Source: Henckelia pumila (taxonomy: Eukaryota; Streptophyta; Magnoliopsida; Lamiales; Gesneriaceae). Taken from it: a DNA stretch of 64,000 nucleotides. The position numbers were made by a program, and so were the translations under genes. Below, piece by piece: positions 35,237 through 45,843 of this stretch (positions are counted from its first letter, which is position 1; every line of letters begins with the position of its first letter). The stretch is from contig NW_027331831.1 of the NCBI RefSeq assembly GCF_033568475.1, positions 11,532,001-11,596,000 of the forward strand, read 5' to 3'. Below the pieces are notes generated by a model that had not been told where the DNA came from, searched no databases, and saw only the letters and a program-made list of their open reading frames with translations.

Positions 35237-35660
35237 CTCAAGACTTAAAAAAAACAGACCGAAATTAGAAAAGAATCATTCTCGGATCAACAATAATTAT
35301 TTGAAGAAAAATGTAAAATTATCCTCACATATGGCCATAAATAAACCACCTTTACTGTTGACTTAGTGTTGCAAAATACTGAAGCTGAAGCTCAACGAAC
35401 AAATCAGTTTACCCGTAAAAACTAGCACGATCCACCACGCATTATCAATGGCAGTGATGAAAGAATGCGAGTGAAGTAAAAGTAGCAAAATCAAGAAATG
35501 ACTTGAAACAAAGAATTAATATAAAAAATTTAATTTGAGATTCAAACGAATTGTAAACCCTAACCTTCAGAAATTTTCCTTCCCTGTCCGCGGCAATATC
35601 CCGCCAAAATCTTCCACAGGAAGCGTGCGCCCGACTTGAAACCGAAGCAATGAAATGCGA
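35237..35660 (-). promoter_or_regulatory. RNASEH2B leader with probable 5' UTR intron
   Basis: A strong pyrimidine tract and acceptor (ggtctgttttttttaag) lies a few bases before ATG 35236. Near 35575 a leader-like stretch ends in ctgaag/gttagg, a possible donor. The leader thus appears to be spliced, with transcription starting around 35600-35660. Confidence 0.45.
35599..35609 (-). promoter_or_regulatory. E2F-type site TTTTGGCGGGA
   Basis: On the minus strand TTTTGGCGGGA matches the plant E2F consensus TTTSSCGS. It lies about 370 bp upstream of the RNASEH2B ATG, at the presumed start of the leader, and is followed by a second GC-rich stretch, attgccgcgga. This suits S-phase expression of a DNA-maintenance gene; the link is inference. 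Confidence 0.5.
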
Positions 35661-35708
35661 TTTCAGTCAGGGCAGAAAAAAAAATTTCAAAAACCCTTTC
35701 CAAATCTC

Positions 35709-35912
35709 ATGTCATTCGTCTCGAAAAAATCATGATCGACAATTTTTCGGTACGAAATTCTCTACTACATTTTGTGCTATAAATCGTGTTATATTTTGCT
35801 AAAAAAAACCCCTTTGCACAAATTATTAAAAATTAAATTCACTAAACAACATAAATAGCATTCGTCTCGAAAAAACCATGATCCATAATTTTTCGACCCG
35901 AAATTTCGTAAT
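35709..35912. repeat. Imperfect direct repeat (about 53 bp x2)
   Basis: cattcgtctcgaaaaaatca (35713) recurs as cattcgtctcgaaaaaacca (35860), each followed by a tgat-c-aatttttcg-acgaaatt segment. The two copies are about 148 bp apart in the upstream region of RNASEH2B. Confidence 0.75.
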
Positions 35913-36702
35913 TATTCTCCACCCAAAGTAATATTAATAATATATTTTTATCTTAATTTTATTAACATATTGGACTTCAACCCATGTATAAATTAATTTT
36001 AGATTTACTTCACATAATTATTTATTGTTAAAATATTGAATATTAGAATAATGAAATAGCATTTTTTAACTATGTTTTAAAAAAAATTATTAATAGTTTA
36101 ACCAATTCATATTTATAATTATTTAATTAATAACAAATATGTCAATAAGAGATGCAATTTTTCCTTTATTTATTTAACAAAATGTAACTTTTAATTCGTA
36201 ATTTGTATCTCGAATATTTTCTATAAATTATCATTGCATAATTGATGTTATTCTTGACAAAATTGTGAAAATACAAAACTTTCATATGTTAAATACAACA
36301 TTTCACGAGGAATTGAGTTGTGCTTGTTGTGTATGAACAACACATTTCGTGATATTTGATCTTAGATATTGCGAACAATACTTAGAGTTTTATTATTATC
36401 AAATTTAATTTTGAACATATCTAATAAAACTTATATATTCCTAATCGAAGGTTTCATTTTTTTAAAAATATAGAGAAATATAAGTTTTTAAATAGTTTTT
36501 TTAATATATATTAAAAAAGAGTGACAATTTTTTTTTACTTTTCAATGAACATTCGGGATCCCGACAAGTGTTAGGTATGGGATCGGGAGAAAAAAGAGGT
36601 TTCGATTCTTATGGGGACGGGAATTGGGTTTTAGGGTTACGAGACGGGTCCCTATCCGATTATACCCTTAAATTTCAGTAGGAATTGGAGAATTGGTATT
36701 GC
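35913..36702. other. AT-rich intergenic sequence
   Basis: Very AT-rich to about 36535, then a more GC-rich patch with gggatcgggag and gacgggaattggg motifs. No gene or clear element recognised. Confidence 0.5.
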
Positions 36703-36924
36703 ATAGGTGTCAAATCGGCTAGCGAGACGGGACGCGGCGGGCCAACCCGATGAGCTTACGTGTAATTTGTCGGGTCCGACTCGCCACCACCCGTCGTTAG
36801 GCGGGACGAGGCGTGATGACCTACCGTTTGGTGGGTTGAGAAATTGTCAACCTCAACCTAACTCATCTATTCTATGGCGGGTGAGCCAACCACGCAACGG
36901 GCCTAACTCATTTTGACATCTCTA
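36703..36924. mobile_element. hAT-type MITE, GTGTCAAA family, copy 1
   Basis: The left end ataggtgtcaaatcgg and inverted right end tagagatgtcaaaatgag surround a GC-rich body. The flanks ggtattgc and gctattgg match at 6 of 8. Related to the copies at 36936-37432 and 40378-40707. Confidence 0.6.
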
Positions 36925-36935
36925 GCTATTGGTAG

Positions 36936-37432
36936 TAGAGCAGTCAATTTGGGTTAGGCCCGCCGGGTCGGCCTGCTCCGCCCCGCCACATAATTTAAGT
37001 GGGTTGAGTTGAAATTTTTTCAACCCAACTAAAGGTGGGCGTAAGTGGACCAAACCGCCTAGGCCCGTGACCCGCGCGGGTTGGTCCGCCGCAGGCATGG
37101 AGAATTATTGTTTTATTTTTATGTGATATATGTATTTTTTAAGGAAAGTTATGAATTTTTTTGTAATTAATTACTTTATATAAAATTTACACGTATGAAA
37201 TCTATAATTAAAATTTTTATTAAAATTTTTTCATTAATATTTATTAATGAAATAAAATTTATAATTAATTATAATGATTTTTATTTAATTTTATTTGTAG
37301 TGAGCCAACCCGCGAGCCGGCCCGCCTAAGTCGCAACCCACCTTGGGTTGGGTTGGGTTGAGGATTTTCAGCCCGTCGAAATGATGGGCCGGTCCGCCTT
37401 CCCGCCATGAGTTGGCTTGTATGACAACTCTA
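36936..37432. mobile_element. hAT-type MITE, GTGTCAAA family, copy 2
   Basis: The ends tagagcagtcaatttggg and (inverted) tagagttgtcatacaagc are flanked by attggtag (36928-36935) and attgatag (37433-37440), 7 of 8 identical. The GC-rich outer parts (gggttgggttgggttg) enclose an AT-rich centre. Almost abuts copy 1. Confidence 0.7.
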
Positions 37433-37505
37433 ATTGATAGGTACACTTGCAACACTTTCATTCACGAGTAGTTTAATTACAACTTGACCCCATGCTTATG
37501 AAAAA

Positions 37506-37507
<2 letters not shown>

Positions 37508-37557
<50 letters not shown>
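37508..37557. repeat. Poly-T tract (50 bases)
   Basis: An uninterrupted T run; its length may be uncertain in the assembly. Confidence 0.95.
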
Positions 37558-37558
<1 letters not shown>

Positions 37559-38680
37559 GAGAGGTATGAACAAGCTTTTATTTGGTCTCGAACTTGGCAA
37601 CTTTCACTCGGGAATCAATTTCATGCAAGTGCTTGTGAATTTAATCCAGTTACATTATAGTTTTAGTACAAATAAAATCGAATTTGAAGAAAAAATTTCG
37701 ATTCGATCTCGAGTTTTATTAGAACTTCACATTACTATTTTATTTTTTTTTCATTATGCTCGAGAAAATCGAACGTGTTTGTGAACCAAGTTGTAGCTCT
37801 TATAAAGATTTCAACTACATTTATTTAAAAATTGTACGAATGAGTTTTTTGTCGTTTTACTAAAATTTATGGTTGGTGGTAACGGTAAAACTCAAAAATT
37901 TTAAATTGTACATGAGTATATCAACTCAAACACAACGTTTTGATTGTTCACCTAATTAGGATAATAATTAATCCCAACAATATGGTCTCAATAATTGTCC
38001 TCCTTGCAATCAATGAAAATTCATAGGACTGAATGATTGTTATTTACTCAAAGTTATAACTGGTAATAAATGTAATTCAATTCTTTTAAATTGTATAGTA
38101 ATTCAAACATCACGTTTCGATTAATCTATCAAACAAAAACAATTATTACATCCCAATGATAAAAAATAAAATAAAAAATCCGTAGGTTCAAATTCATTGA
38201 TCCGAATTCAACATTATATTACACAACACAAATGCAAGAGACACTCAAAATAACCAAATGTCGCATTTTGATGAAATGATTTTATTTTATTTTGACAGGT
38301 GGATGGTGAAATTTGATTTACAGGGGAGTAATTTGATTTGGGTGCGAATAATAAATTTGAAATGATATCAACCTAGAACTTATTTTAAATCCTTCGTAAT
38401 TTTCACTATATTCACATAAATTAACAAATTGGCGGGTTTGAAATTTACTCAACATAAATTTATCTAGACAATCCAATTAATTTGAATTTCATGGCTCCAA
38501 ATGAATCAATACAAAAACACACAATGAGAAAATAAATTTTAAATTCCATATGATGATTATAGATTATAACGTTGATGAGTATATGTATATTTTTAATATA
38601 TTTATAATATATAAATAAATTAAGTGGGTCAATTTGCGAGAATCGCATTTTTAAATGATTAATTCTTAATTTTGGAGTCA
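37558..38680. other. AT-rich intergenic, no feature seen
   Basis: Only short frames. The stretch near 38590-38680 may be the U3 side of the LTR relic that continues after the TRIM insertion. Confidence 0.5.
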
Positions 38681-38685
38681 TGGAG

Positions 38686-39262
38686 TGTCACGCCTCGGGC
38701 CCAGGCCCGCGACTACACACAATGGGCCCCTATAGCAACTACTTCGTATTCGTCCTCGCTTTACGAAAATGATTAACCCAAGTTGCTATAGAAGTCCATT
38801 GTAGCCCATTTTAAACATTTCATTTTTTCCATGTGGGACAGGGGTCTCACAATCACCCCTCCTTCAGAACGCGACGTCCTCTTCGTGACCTGAACTCTCG
38901 ATCCACAAGCACCAGAAATCTAGAGGTGACTCCTACGGGTTCAAGAGGTGGTGGCTCCCGTCGTGTAGCACTTTGTCCCGCAGGTTCAAGAGGTGGCTCC
39001 CATGCACGTAGCACTTTGCCCCACATAGCACTTATTTTTCGGGGTCTGCCGGCTGGTAACCTTCTTCGATACCATTCTGTCACGTCCTGGGCCCAGGCCC
39101 GCACCTGCGCGACTGCACACAATGGGCCCCTATAACAACTACTTCGTATTCGTTCTCGCTTTACGAAAATGATTAACCCAAGTTGTCATAGAAGTCCATT
39201 GTAGCCCATTTTAAATTCATTTTAAACATTTCATTTTTTCCATGTGGGACAGGGGTCTCACA
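38686..39262 (-). mobile_element. Complete TRIM retrotransposon (minus strand)
   Basis: Two terminal direct repeats, 38686-38851 (166 bp) and 39078-39262 (185 bp), begin TGTCACG and end GGTCTCACA on the plus strand. A perfect duplication tggag (38681-38685 and 39263-39267) flanks them. Only 226 bp lie between them. On the minus strand the PBS-like TGGTATCGAAG (39074-39064) follows the 5' LTR by three bases, and the purine tract gaaggaggggtgat precedes the 3' LTR. With no coding capacity and under 600 bp, it fits the TRIM class and must be mobilised by another element. The right LTR has a 10-bp-scale extra segment (ttttaaattca). Confidence 0.9.
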
Positions 39263-39267
39263 TGGAG

Positions 39268-39655
39268 GACTAATTTGCATATTTTAGACCTTAGTAGGGT
39301 TAATTGCCAATTTTTTGGGTCTAAGAGGGTTAATGAGCAATTTAGCTCATTCTCATCTGTAAATACCACGCAAACTCTCCAGGTAAGTAACTTTTTAGCT
39401 TACAAAAGCTCTCTGCTCTCCTGTTTTGTGTGGAAGTGATCGCTGACTTGAGCGTCGGAGGGTTTTCGTCAGGTGACCATCTGACGCCTCTAACATGTGT
39501 TCGTGAATCAGGTGACAGCTCAAAAGGAGATCGTACGACTTCTTCAGGTGACCGAAGGAATAGGAGATCAGAAGATCATTCCCCCTCTACAGGTGACCGA
39601 GGAAGCATGAGATCAGGAGGACGTACGACTTCCCAATTTACTTGCTAATTAGGGA
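39268..39655 (+). mobile_element. Relic LTR related to the 6816-10244 element
   Basis: It shares gtaagtaacttt, gtgatcgctgacttgagcgt, cggagggttt, gcctctaac, gtgttcgtgaa and caggtgacag with the LTRs at 7010-7170 and 9180-9320. The TRIM is inserted at its left edge. Inside are repeated caggtgaccga and gtacgacttc segments. No partner LTR or internal region is seen. Confidence 0.6.
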
Positions 39656-39876
39656 GATAATTATTTCGCCTGCATCAAATGTGGTATAACATTATACAAT
39701 AAAAATAAGTCTTAGATAAATAGGATATCGGGTAAAACATATATGAGTTAGAAAAATACTGAAACGAATGATCTTCTGATAAGCTCTCGAGCATCAAGCT
39801 GTTGATGATACGTTGTATAATCTAATTATCTGCGTAGGCCGTAAACAAAGATACTGAGATTGATATCTATCGAGGA

Positions 39877-39905
39877 CAACAACAACAACAACAACAACAA
39901 CAAAA
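39877..39905. repeat. (CAA)n microsatellite
   Basis: About nine CAA/ACA triplets followed by an A run. Confidence 0.9.
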
Positions 39906-39924
39906 AAGGATACAAGTGATATCG

Positions 39925-40297
39925 AAAGTGATACTATATATATTATATATTATATAAAAGTTGAGTGTATTATAGTAACTATTTTTTGGTGTGTCAAATT
40001 ACCAAATATCATCTTCCAATTCTACATTTTTTTGTCCACCTTTTTCTCAACTTCCTTCTCCCACTAATCCCTTCCACATTTTAGTCAACCAATCTGTATC
40101 ATGTTTGTTTCTATAATTAATTTTACACGTATATGTCTCAAATATAAATTTGATTATATTATCATATTAAAATTATATTATCTTATCAATAATTAATTTT
40201 CAATTGCTAAATAATACATTATTTCATAAAAAAATTCATAAATACTCGTATATTATTATTATATCACACACGCAACTGCGTGTGCATCTATCGCTAG
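39925..40297 (+). mobile_element. Possible small Helitron (3' end)
   Basis: A 7-bp stem with 4-base loop, cacacgc-aact-gcgtgtg (40267-40284), is followed 9 bases later by CTAG (40294-40297) and then T, the classical Helitron 3' terminus. The upstream part is AT-rich and starts near tactatatatattatat. The 5' TC terminus is not certain. Confidence 0.4.
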
Positions 40298-40377
40298 TTA
40301 TTAGTAATAAGACACGTCCTTCCCAAATTCATTGGCATCCAAGTAGGTACAACTCTTTATATCCACCAGTCGTTTAG

Positions 40378-40707
40378 AAGAGGTGTCAAAATGGGTTAGG
40401 TCCGTCGGGTTGACCCGCCCCACCATACAAAATTGGTAGGTTGGATTGACAATTTTTCAACCCGCCTAAAAGGTGGGCCGACCTGCACCACCTCGTCTAA
40501 TGATAGATTGTGGTGGGTTGCGGATTGGACCGCAAAAACCCTCCAATTTACGCATGAGCCCGCTGAGTTGGCCCATCCTGCCACCTAAAATAAGTGAGTT
40601 GGATTGGTGTTTTTCCAACATGCCTAAAAGGTGGACCGCCCCATTTAATGGTGGGTTGGGAGGGATTGTGGGTCGGCCCGCTCCGCTGGTCCGTTTTGAC
40701 ACCTCTA
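40378..40707. mobile_element. hAT-type MITE, GTGTCAAA family, copy 3
   Basis: The ends aagaggtgtcaaaatggg and (inverted) tagaggtgtcaaaacgg are flanked by tcgtttag (40370-40377) and tcgtttaa (40708-40715), 7 of 8 identical. The 330-bp GC-rich body has a cccgcctaaaaggtgg-type internal repeat. Frames within it are chance. Confidence 0.85.
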
Positions 40708-40715
40708 TCGTTTAA

Positions 40716-41511
40716 TACGAGAGTCTATACTGTCACAAATATAAAGAAATAAAGGCCATTATTGACCAACAATTATAGATGAATATATGACTGGTAGATG
40801 AAAAAAAAATATAAATACAAGTTATATGATAAAAAAAAGTAATTTATTATTTACAAAACAAAATAATAACATTACTAAATTACTAGTACTATAACAATCA
40901 CACCATACATCCTTCAAATTATATTATTTACATTTGTAGTTTATCAGCAAAACATAATAAATTACTAGTCTGTGTTTTCACGTAATTCGCACATAAAATT
41001 AAATTCTTACGTGAAATATATTCAGGTTTAAGTAATTTCTGAAAGTTAAAAATTTGATGTTTTGTTTTTTTTAAATTGTATTTTGTTCAAAAATTAATAA
41101 AATGGTGGGGAAGGGTATTTTGGGGGAAAAAGTTAATATGTCAAGAACATGGTCTTACATTCTTATTTTATATACAACAAGTATATTGATGCACGCATTG
41201 CATGTTTGTATAATATTTTTGTAATTAATTTGATTTATATTCAAATAAGAATAATATTATAGTTGTAAAAATCATCGAGAGACTAAACTGCAATTTGAAA
41301 TATCGAAATTAAAAATTAAAAAAAAACAAAAAACAAAACAAAACAAAAACGTAATATCTATATCACATGAGAATAATTTTGGTAAAAAAATGGAGTATAA
41401 AGGACAAATTCTTTATATATATATAGAGAAAGATATTGATTATGGATATAAACTTTATTATTGCCCAAAATATAATACAGTTGTATATATATATATTTTT
41501 TAAGGGCAATT
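40716..41511. other. AT-rich intergenic, no feature seen
   Basis: Short frames only; A-rich microsatellite-like acaaaacaaaac near 41328-41348. Confidence 0.5.
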
Positions 41512-41705
41512 TGCTGAAAAATCCCCAAATGCAAATATGTTTTGTTTTGGGGTCCCTAGTCAGAAAATGTGGTACAAAATCATACATCATGTGGTACAAA
41601 ACCATATAAAATGTGGTATAAATTAACAAAAAATATGATAAAAAAAAGTAGCTAAGAAGTGAGCAAAACATATTTGGATTGAGGATTTTTCAGCAATTTA
41701 CCCTT
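41512..41705. mobile_element. MITE with roughly 43-bp inverted repeats
   Basis: The left end aagggcaatttgctgaaaaa and inverted right end aagggtaaattgctgaaaaa continue in parallel to atatgttttg, giving about 43-bp TIRs in a 194-bp element. Between them are three gtggtacaaaa-type repeats. T-rich flanks hide any target duplication. Confidence 0.8.
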
Positions 41706-42208
41706 TTTTTTAATCGGCATATTAGTTTTTTTAAAAGGAAACTTGTATATTAGTTTTAATTAAATGTGACTTTTTCGTGCCCGCACAGCTAATGAACCTA
41801 TAAAATAACAGCAACTGTACAAAAACTACGGCGCCACGCCAGTTTAACCATTCGGTCTCACTCCTCCAGCCTTAACGTAAAGATGCCAAAAATTCCAAAC
41901 TCCGACAATTTTCTCACTTTTCACGCCTCAAAATCAAGAAAAAGTCCTACACTTCGCCCTCTTCACAGATTTCTTTGATTCTTCACATTATTAATCCTAT
42001 TGTAATTGCTTTATGCTTGCGCGACTCTCACCTGCACCCAGCTTTTCTCGTGTGTTCGGCTCATTTTTCACGTCAAGGTCCCGTCTTCCTCGTGTTTCAT
42101 GATGTCACTGATCTATTAAATCATATTGGCTTTGTGGGTTGTTGTTGAAATGTGTAGTTTCGTCTGAAATTTTTAGGATTCAATGGCCTGCGCCGTGTTC
42201 TTTCGGAG

Positions 42209-42337
42209 GTATGATTTAGGTGCTTGTAGGTCAGATCTGAATGGTAGTTTTTTCCTTCATGCATTAATGTGAGTGTGACTTTGAAGAAAGGCTTGTTTGG
42301 AGGGTGATTGGTTGAATTGATTTCGTTGGGATTGTAG
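42209..42337 (+). promoter_or_regulatory. Probable 5' UTR intron of the 42-kb gene
   Basis: cggag/gtatga at 42209 and gattgtag/agaaag at 42337 fit donor and acceptor, ending about 20 bp before ATG 42359. This suggests a spliced leader for an otherwise intronless gene. Inferred from motifs only. Confidence 0.4.
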
Positions 42338-42358
42338 AGAAAGCAAGAATTCTGAAAA

Positions 42359-43447
42359 ATGGAGGTGTCGAATGGGCTAAGTCCCAGGCACGGCATAAAT
42401 TCGATAAACAGAGAGAAAATTGAAGGTCATGGAGGGCCGGATCTTCAAATTTTGGATTTGGAGACTGAAAACAATGTTCGATCGGATCACCATTTTCACT
42501 CCATGAGTGCACTGGAGATTTTAAGGGAAACGGTGAGGATTCTGCGGTATAATTTGTCCGGTTTCATGGCCATTGCAGCAGTGTTAATTTGTCCTGTTTC
42601 AGCTGTGCTTTTGTCGAACGTGTTTATAGATCAATCCCTTGTTAAGAGACTGACTTTAAGACTATTGCTTGTTGCAAATTCTAGTGGACTCCCTATCAAG
42701 CCTTTTATCAAACAGTCGTGCCAAAAGTTGTCGGAATCCGTCGTTTCTGCGACAATGTGCTTCCCATTATTCGCCACATTGTCGCTTTTGTCGAAAGCAG
42801 CTGTAGTTTACTCGGTTGATTGTACTTATTCGAGGAAAAAGTTCGATTCCTCGAAGTTTTATGTGATCATTTCCAAGATTTGGAAGCGTATTTTGATCAC
42901 ATATCTGTGGGTATGTGGTGTAATATCTGGCTGCGTCACGTTGTTCCTCGTTCTGTTAGTCGTAGTGAGCAGCGTGTTTTCTGTAATGGGATTCCCACCA
43001 GACTTGATTCTGTATCCTGCTATGGTAATAGGATTGATATTCTCGGTCACTTTGGCGAATGCTATCATCATCTGCAACATTGCGGTTGTGATCTCTGTTT
43101 TGGAGGATGTTTTGGGGCCACAGGCTTTGTTAAGGTCTGGTTCATTAATCAAGGGGCAAACTCAAGTTGGTCTTCTGATATTTCTTGGATCGACGATTGG
43201 AATGGCGTTTGTGGAGGGTCTGTTCGAGCACAGAGTGAAGACTTTGAGCTATGGAGATGGCTCTTCCAGGATATGGGAAGGGCCTCTTCTTGTCATAATG
43301 TATTCTTTCGTGGTGTTAATAGACTCGATGAATAGCACCGTTTTCTACTTCAGTTGTAAATCTTTTCGCATGGAATCCGCAAATGAAGAGAGTGAGCCGG
43401 TTTTGGAATCCCTGACTCTTCATTCAGGATCAACAGATACTCAATGA
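42359..43447 (+). CDS. Multi-span membrane protein of unknown function
   Basis: An intronless frame of 362 residues. After a polar N-terminus (about 50 residues), hydrophobic segments lie near residues 64-87, 128-150, 178-208, 213-246, 268-288 and 306-330, suggesting about six membrane spans. The tail is acidic (NEESEPVLES). The pattern, with SALEILRETVRILRYNLSGF before the first span, recalls a plant-specific family of uncharacterised transmembrane proteins usually encoded by one exon. I cannot give a substrate or reaction. The start is the first ATG after the presumed leader intron, with A at -3 and G at +4. The frame in the opposite and +1 phases is overlap only. The intact long frame amid TE-rich DNA argues for a real gene. 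Confidence 0.85.
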   Translation: MEVSNGLSPRHGINSINREKIEGHGGPDLQILDLETENNVRSDHHFHSMSALEILRETVRILRYNLSGFMAIAAVLICPVSAVLLSNVFIDQSLVKRLTLRLLLVANSSGLPIKPFIKQSCQKLSESVVSATMCFPLFATLSLLSKAAVVYSVDCTYSRKKFDSSKFYVIISKIWKRILITYLWVCGVISGCVTLFLVLLVVVSSVFSVMGFPPDLILYPAMVIGLIFSVTLANAIIICNIAVVISVLEDVLGPQALLRSGSLIKGQTQVGLLIFLGSTIGMAFVEGLFEHRVKTLSYGDGSSRIWEGPLLVIMYSFVVLIDSMNSTVFYFSCKSFRMESANEESEPVLESLTLHSGSTDTQ

Positions 43448-44354
43448 AGTCATTCTCGATTTTCGTTATGGTATGAGAAGTTAGCTGTTTATTCTGGTCA
43501 TGACAACTGAAGAATAAAAAGTTGAGAGTTAGAAGATTGGATCATTCATACTTACAGATGTTATAGTTTCTTTTGTTTGATATTTTTGGATCTTTTGTTG
43601 TTTATTTAAGGCGATTGATGGAAGAAGTTGTAGCCTCACAATACTTTGATATGCATTTTATTTTGAGGATGTCATGGCTTTTTCCAATAGAGTTTGATAA
43701 GAATCCTTACTCGACCAAATTTATATAGTGTTTCAAATGTTCATTAATGTTATCGTGTTTCCGATATTGATGGAAGAGATTTATAAAATTGGCTTCGGTA
43801 ATTTTATCCATGTGATAGAGAGAAACAACTTGGTGTCATGTTGCCTTTTTTTTTTAAGTATCAAATTTATCAGTAAATTTTGTAAGACCGTCGATTTAAT
43901 ATTTACAATAAAAAGTAATATTTTTAATATAAAAAAATAATGTTTTTTTTTGGGAGTTCAATCCAATGGAAATATGTGTCATAAAATTAACTATGAAATC
44001 GTTTCATAAGAATTTTGTGATTTACATTTATGCATTTAATACTTTGCCAAATATATCTTTATAAATTTTGATAATTATAATATTGTCTTATTTTATAATA
44101 TAAATCCAACTAATTATAGAAGTTTATTAAGTTATAAAATGAAATGTACAAGCGAGTGCATAGAGTACTTGTTTTCAATGTTTTCCATTAATTAGTAGAG
44201 AGCTAGGTTATTTAAAAATAAACAAATGTTACAATTACTACTAAAAAATTCATATGCATTTCCGCAACTGAAGTTGGAATTGATTAGATTCTTATAAAAT
44301 CATTTTTTATTAGGCTTCTTTTGGACGAGAGTATTTGATTGATCTCAAATGAGT
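43448..44354. other. Downstream region and AT-rich intergenic
   Basis: Likely holds the 3' end of the 42-kb gene (gaagaataaaaag near 43510). Otherwise no recognisable feature. Confidence 0.5.
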
Positions 44355-45206
44355 TCATGTATTAAGACTCTTGAAGGGGCTTCGACGTGACGAAAAAACT
44401 GCGGACATATTCTCTTCAGTTACATGTGTGCGAGATCCATCCTTTCGAGTTGGATTAGTGATCTTGTTTTCGCCAGAGGTGTCATGAACTGTGTGAACAC
44501 TTGCTTCACCGTCTTTTTTAGTAGTATTTTTCTTGGTCCCCACTTGATCTTTATCATTCACTTTAGACTTATCTTTATTTGGGTCTTCGTTATTAGGGTG
44601 AAGAGATGACGAGCCTTCAGTCTGAGCCTTTTTCTTGGTGCTTTTGCGCTTACGGGTTTCTAGGTACTGAGCAACTACATCTTTTGCTGTCAATTCTTTC
44701 AGATTGATTCTTGATATTTATCATATTTTATAATACTTTAAAAAAATGAGTTATCTTCAGTTGACACGTTGCTTCCGCCAATTCCGGAGTATCAACGAAT
44801 CCTCGTATGTTCCCGGTGGAGATCTTTCGTAATTCTAATCAAATTTGAATGCATTAAATATTTGTGAAAATTTAGTTTACACCGGACTTGAACATTGATC
44901 CGAGACTTGCTTATCTCGCGCAAAAAAACTACTTGAATCTACCTAAATTACTCAAGGAATAATAATCAAGAGTAGAGCGATATAGTGCTTAAGAAAGTGT
45001 GTACCTTAATAATGAGGTGACTTGAACTATTTATAGATATTCGGAGAGTTTCACGGGCTTAAGCCTTTTATGGGATTTTGTAGAATTCAGGGCCTGCTTG
45101 ATTTAAATATATATAATATTTATATAAACTTGGGCCAAAAGAATATTTGGAGTGGACCTTCATGATTGGGCTCAGACCCAGTTGATTTTTTAGGTGTAAC
45201 CCATCA
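44355..45206 (-). mobile_element. Relic of an LTR retroelement with Lys-rich frame
   Basis: On the minus strand it begins TGATGGGTTACACC (45206), the same start as the LTR at 6816, followed by a TATA-like tataaatag, then ttattaaggtacacac, ending in ccaccgggaacatacg (post-LTR-like) near 44810. Downstream, 44693-44355 is a 112-codon frame rich in Lys, Thr and Ser (LTAKDVVAQYLETRKRKSTK). I do not recognise this protein; its position fits the first frame of such an element. No partner LTR is seen. Confidence 0.45.
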
Positions 45207-45689
45207 ACTCTCATATACATCATTTTAATAAAGAATCACAGAAGCATATATGACACCTTCTCACATTTCAATTTTGTAAAATGGATTTTTGATCCGATTA
45301 ATGGAAAATATTATGTTTTCATACAAAAAATATTACTTTTTTATACGTACATATATAGACTAAGGTGACTTATATCACGAATATAGAACTTGAACTCATC
45401 TCACAAAAAATCATAATCATAAAAAATGGATTAAGATTGAAATCTAAAAGATTTCAAATATATGAAATGTTAGATCAGCATGCTACCAGGCATTGGACAT
45501 GAGACCTATAAAAAAGTCCTACACAAAAGTGTATGTAGGTTCTTTGTCCAATATAATGGATGATAGATGTTGCACTCGATGACTTTCACTCGATTTAATG
45601 TAACATGTACTCTTATGTCACTCAATTTGTCGCAATTATATAATTTAAAATAAATATATAAAACACGCATTTACACGAGATACACATGC
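45207..45689. other. AT-rich intergenic, nothing seen
   Basis: Flanks Copia element 3; contains no long frame. Confidence 0.5.
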
Positions 45690-45843
45690 TATTACAATTT
45701 GTGAAAGTGAATTGAATTGAATCAGAAACTTCTGATAAGTTTTTATACAAAAGATTGTAACTACTATTTAACGAGCTAACTAACTATTAAATTGACTTTT
45801 AAAGTTTTAATTACAATTATCAATATGAATTTATATTCTAATA
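45690..45843 (-). repeat. 3' LTR of Copia element 3
   Basis: 154 bp, partner of 63134-63287. Confidence 0.93.

Noticed and set aside
36707-36916. 69-codon frame with GC-rich composition
   Set aside because: Contained entirely in a MITE with identifiable inverted ends.
38833-39135. Open frame of 100 codons (plus) and 89 codons (minus)
   Set aside because: They span the TRIM LTR and interior; GC-rich chance frames.
42820-43335. 171-codon frame overlapping the 42-kb gene in another phase
   Set aside because: The 362-codon frame has coherent membrane segments and a good start; the overlap is a by-product.
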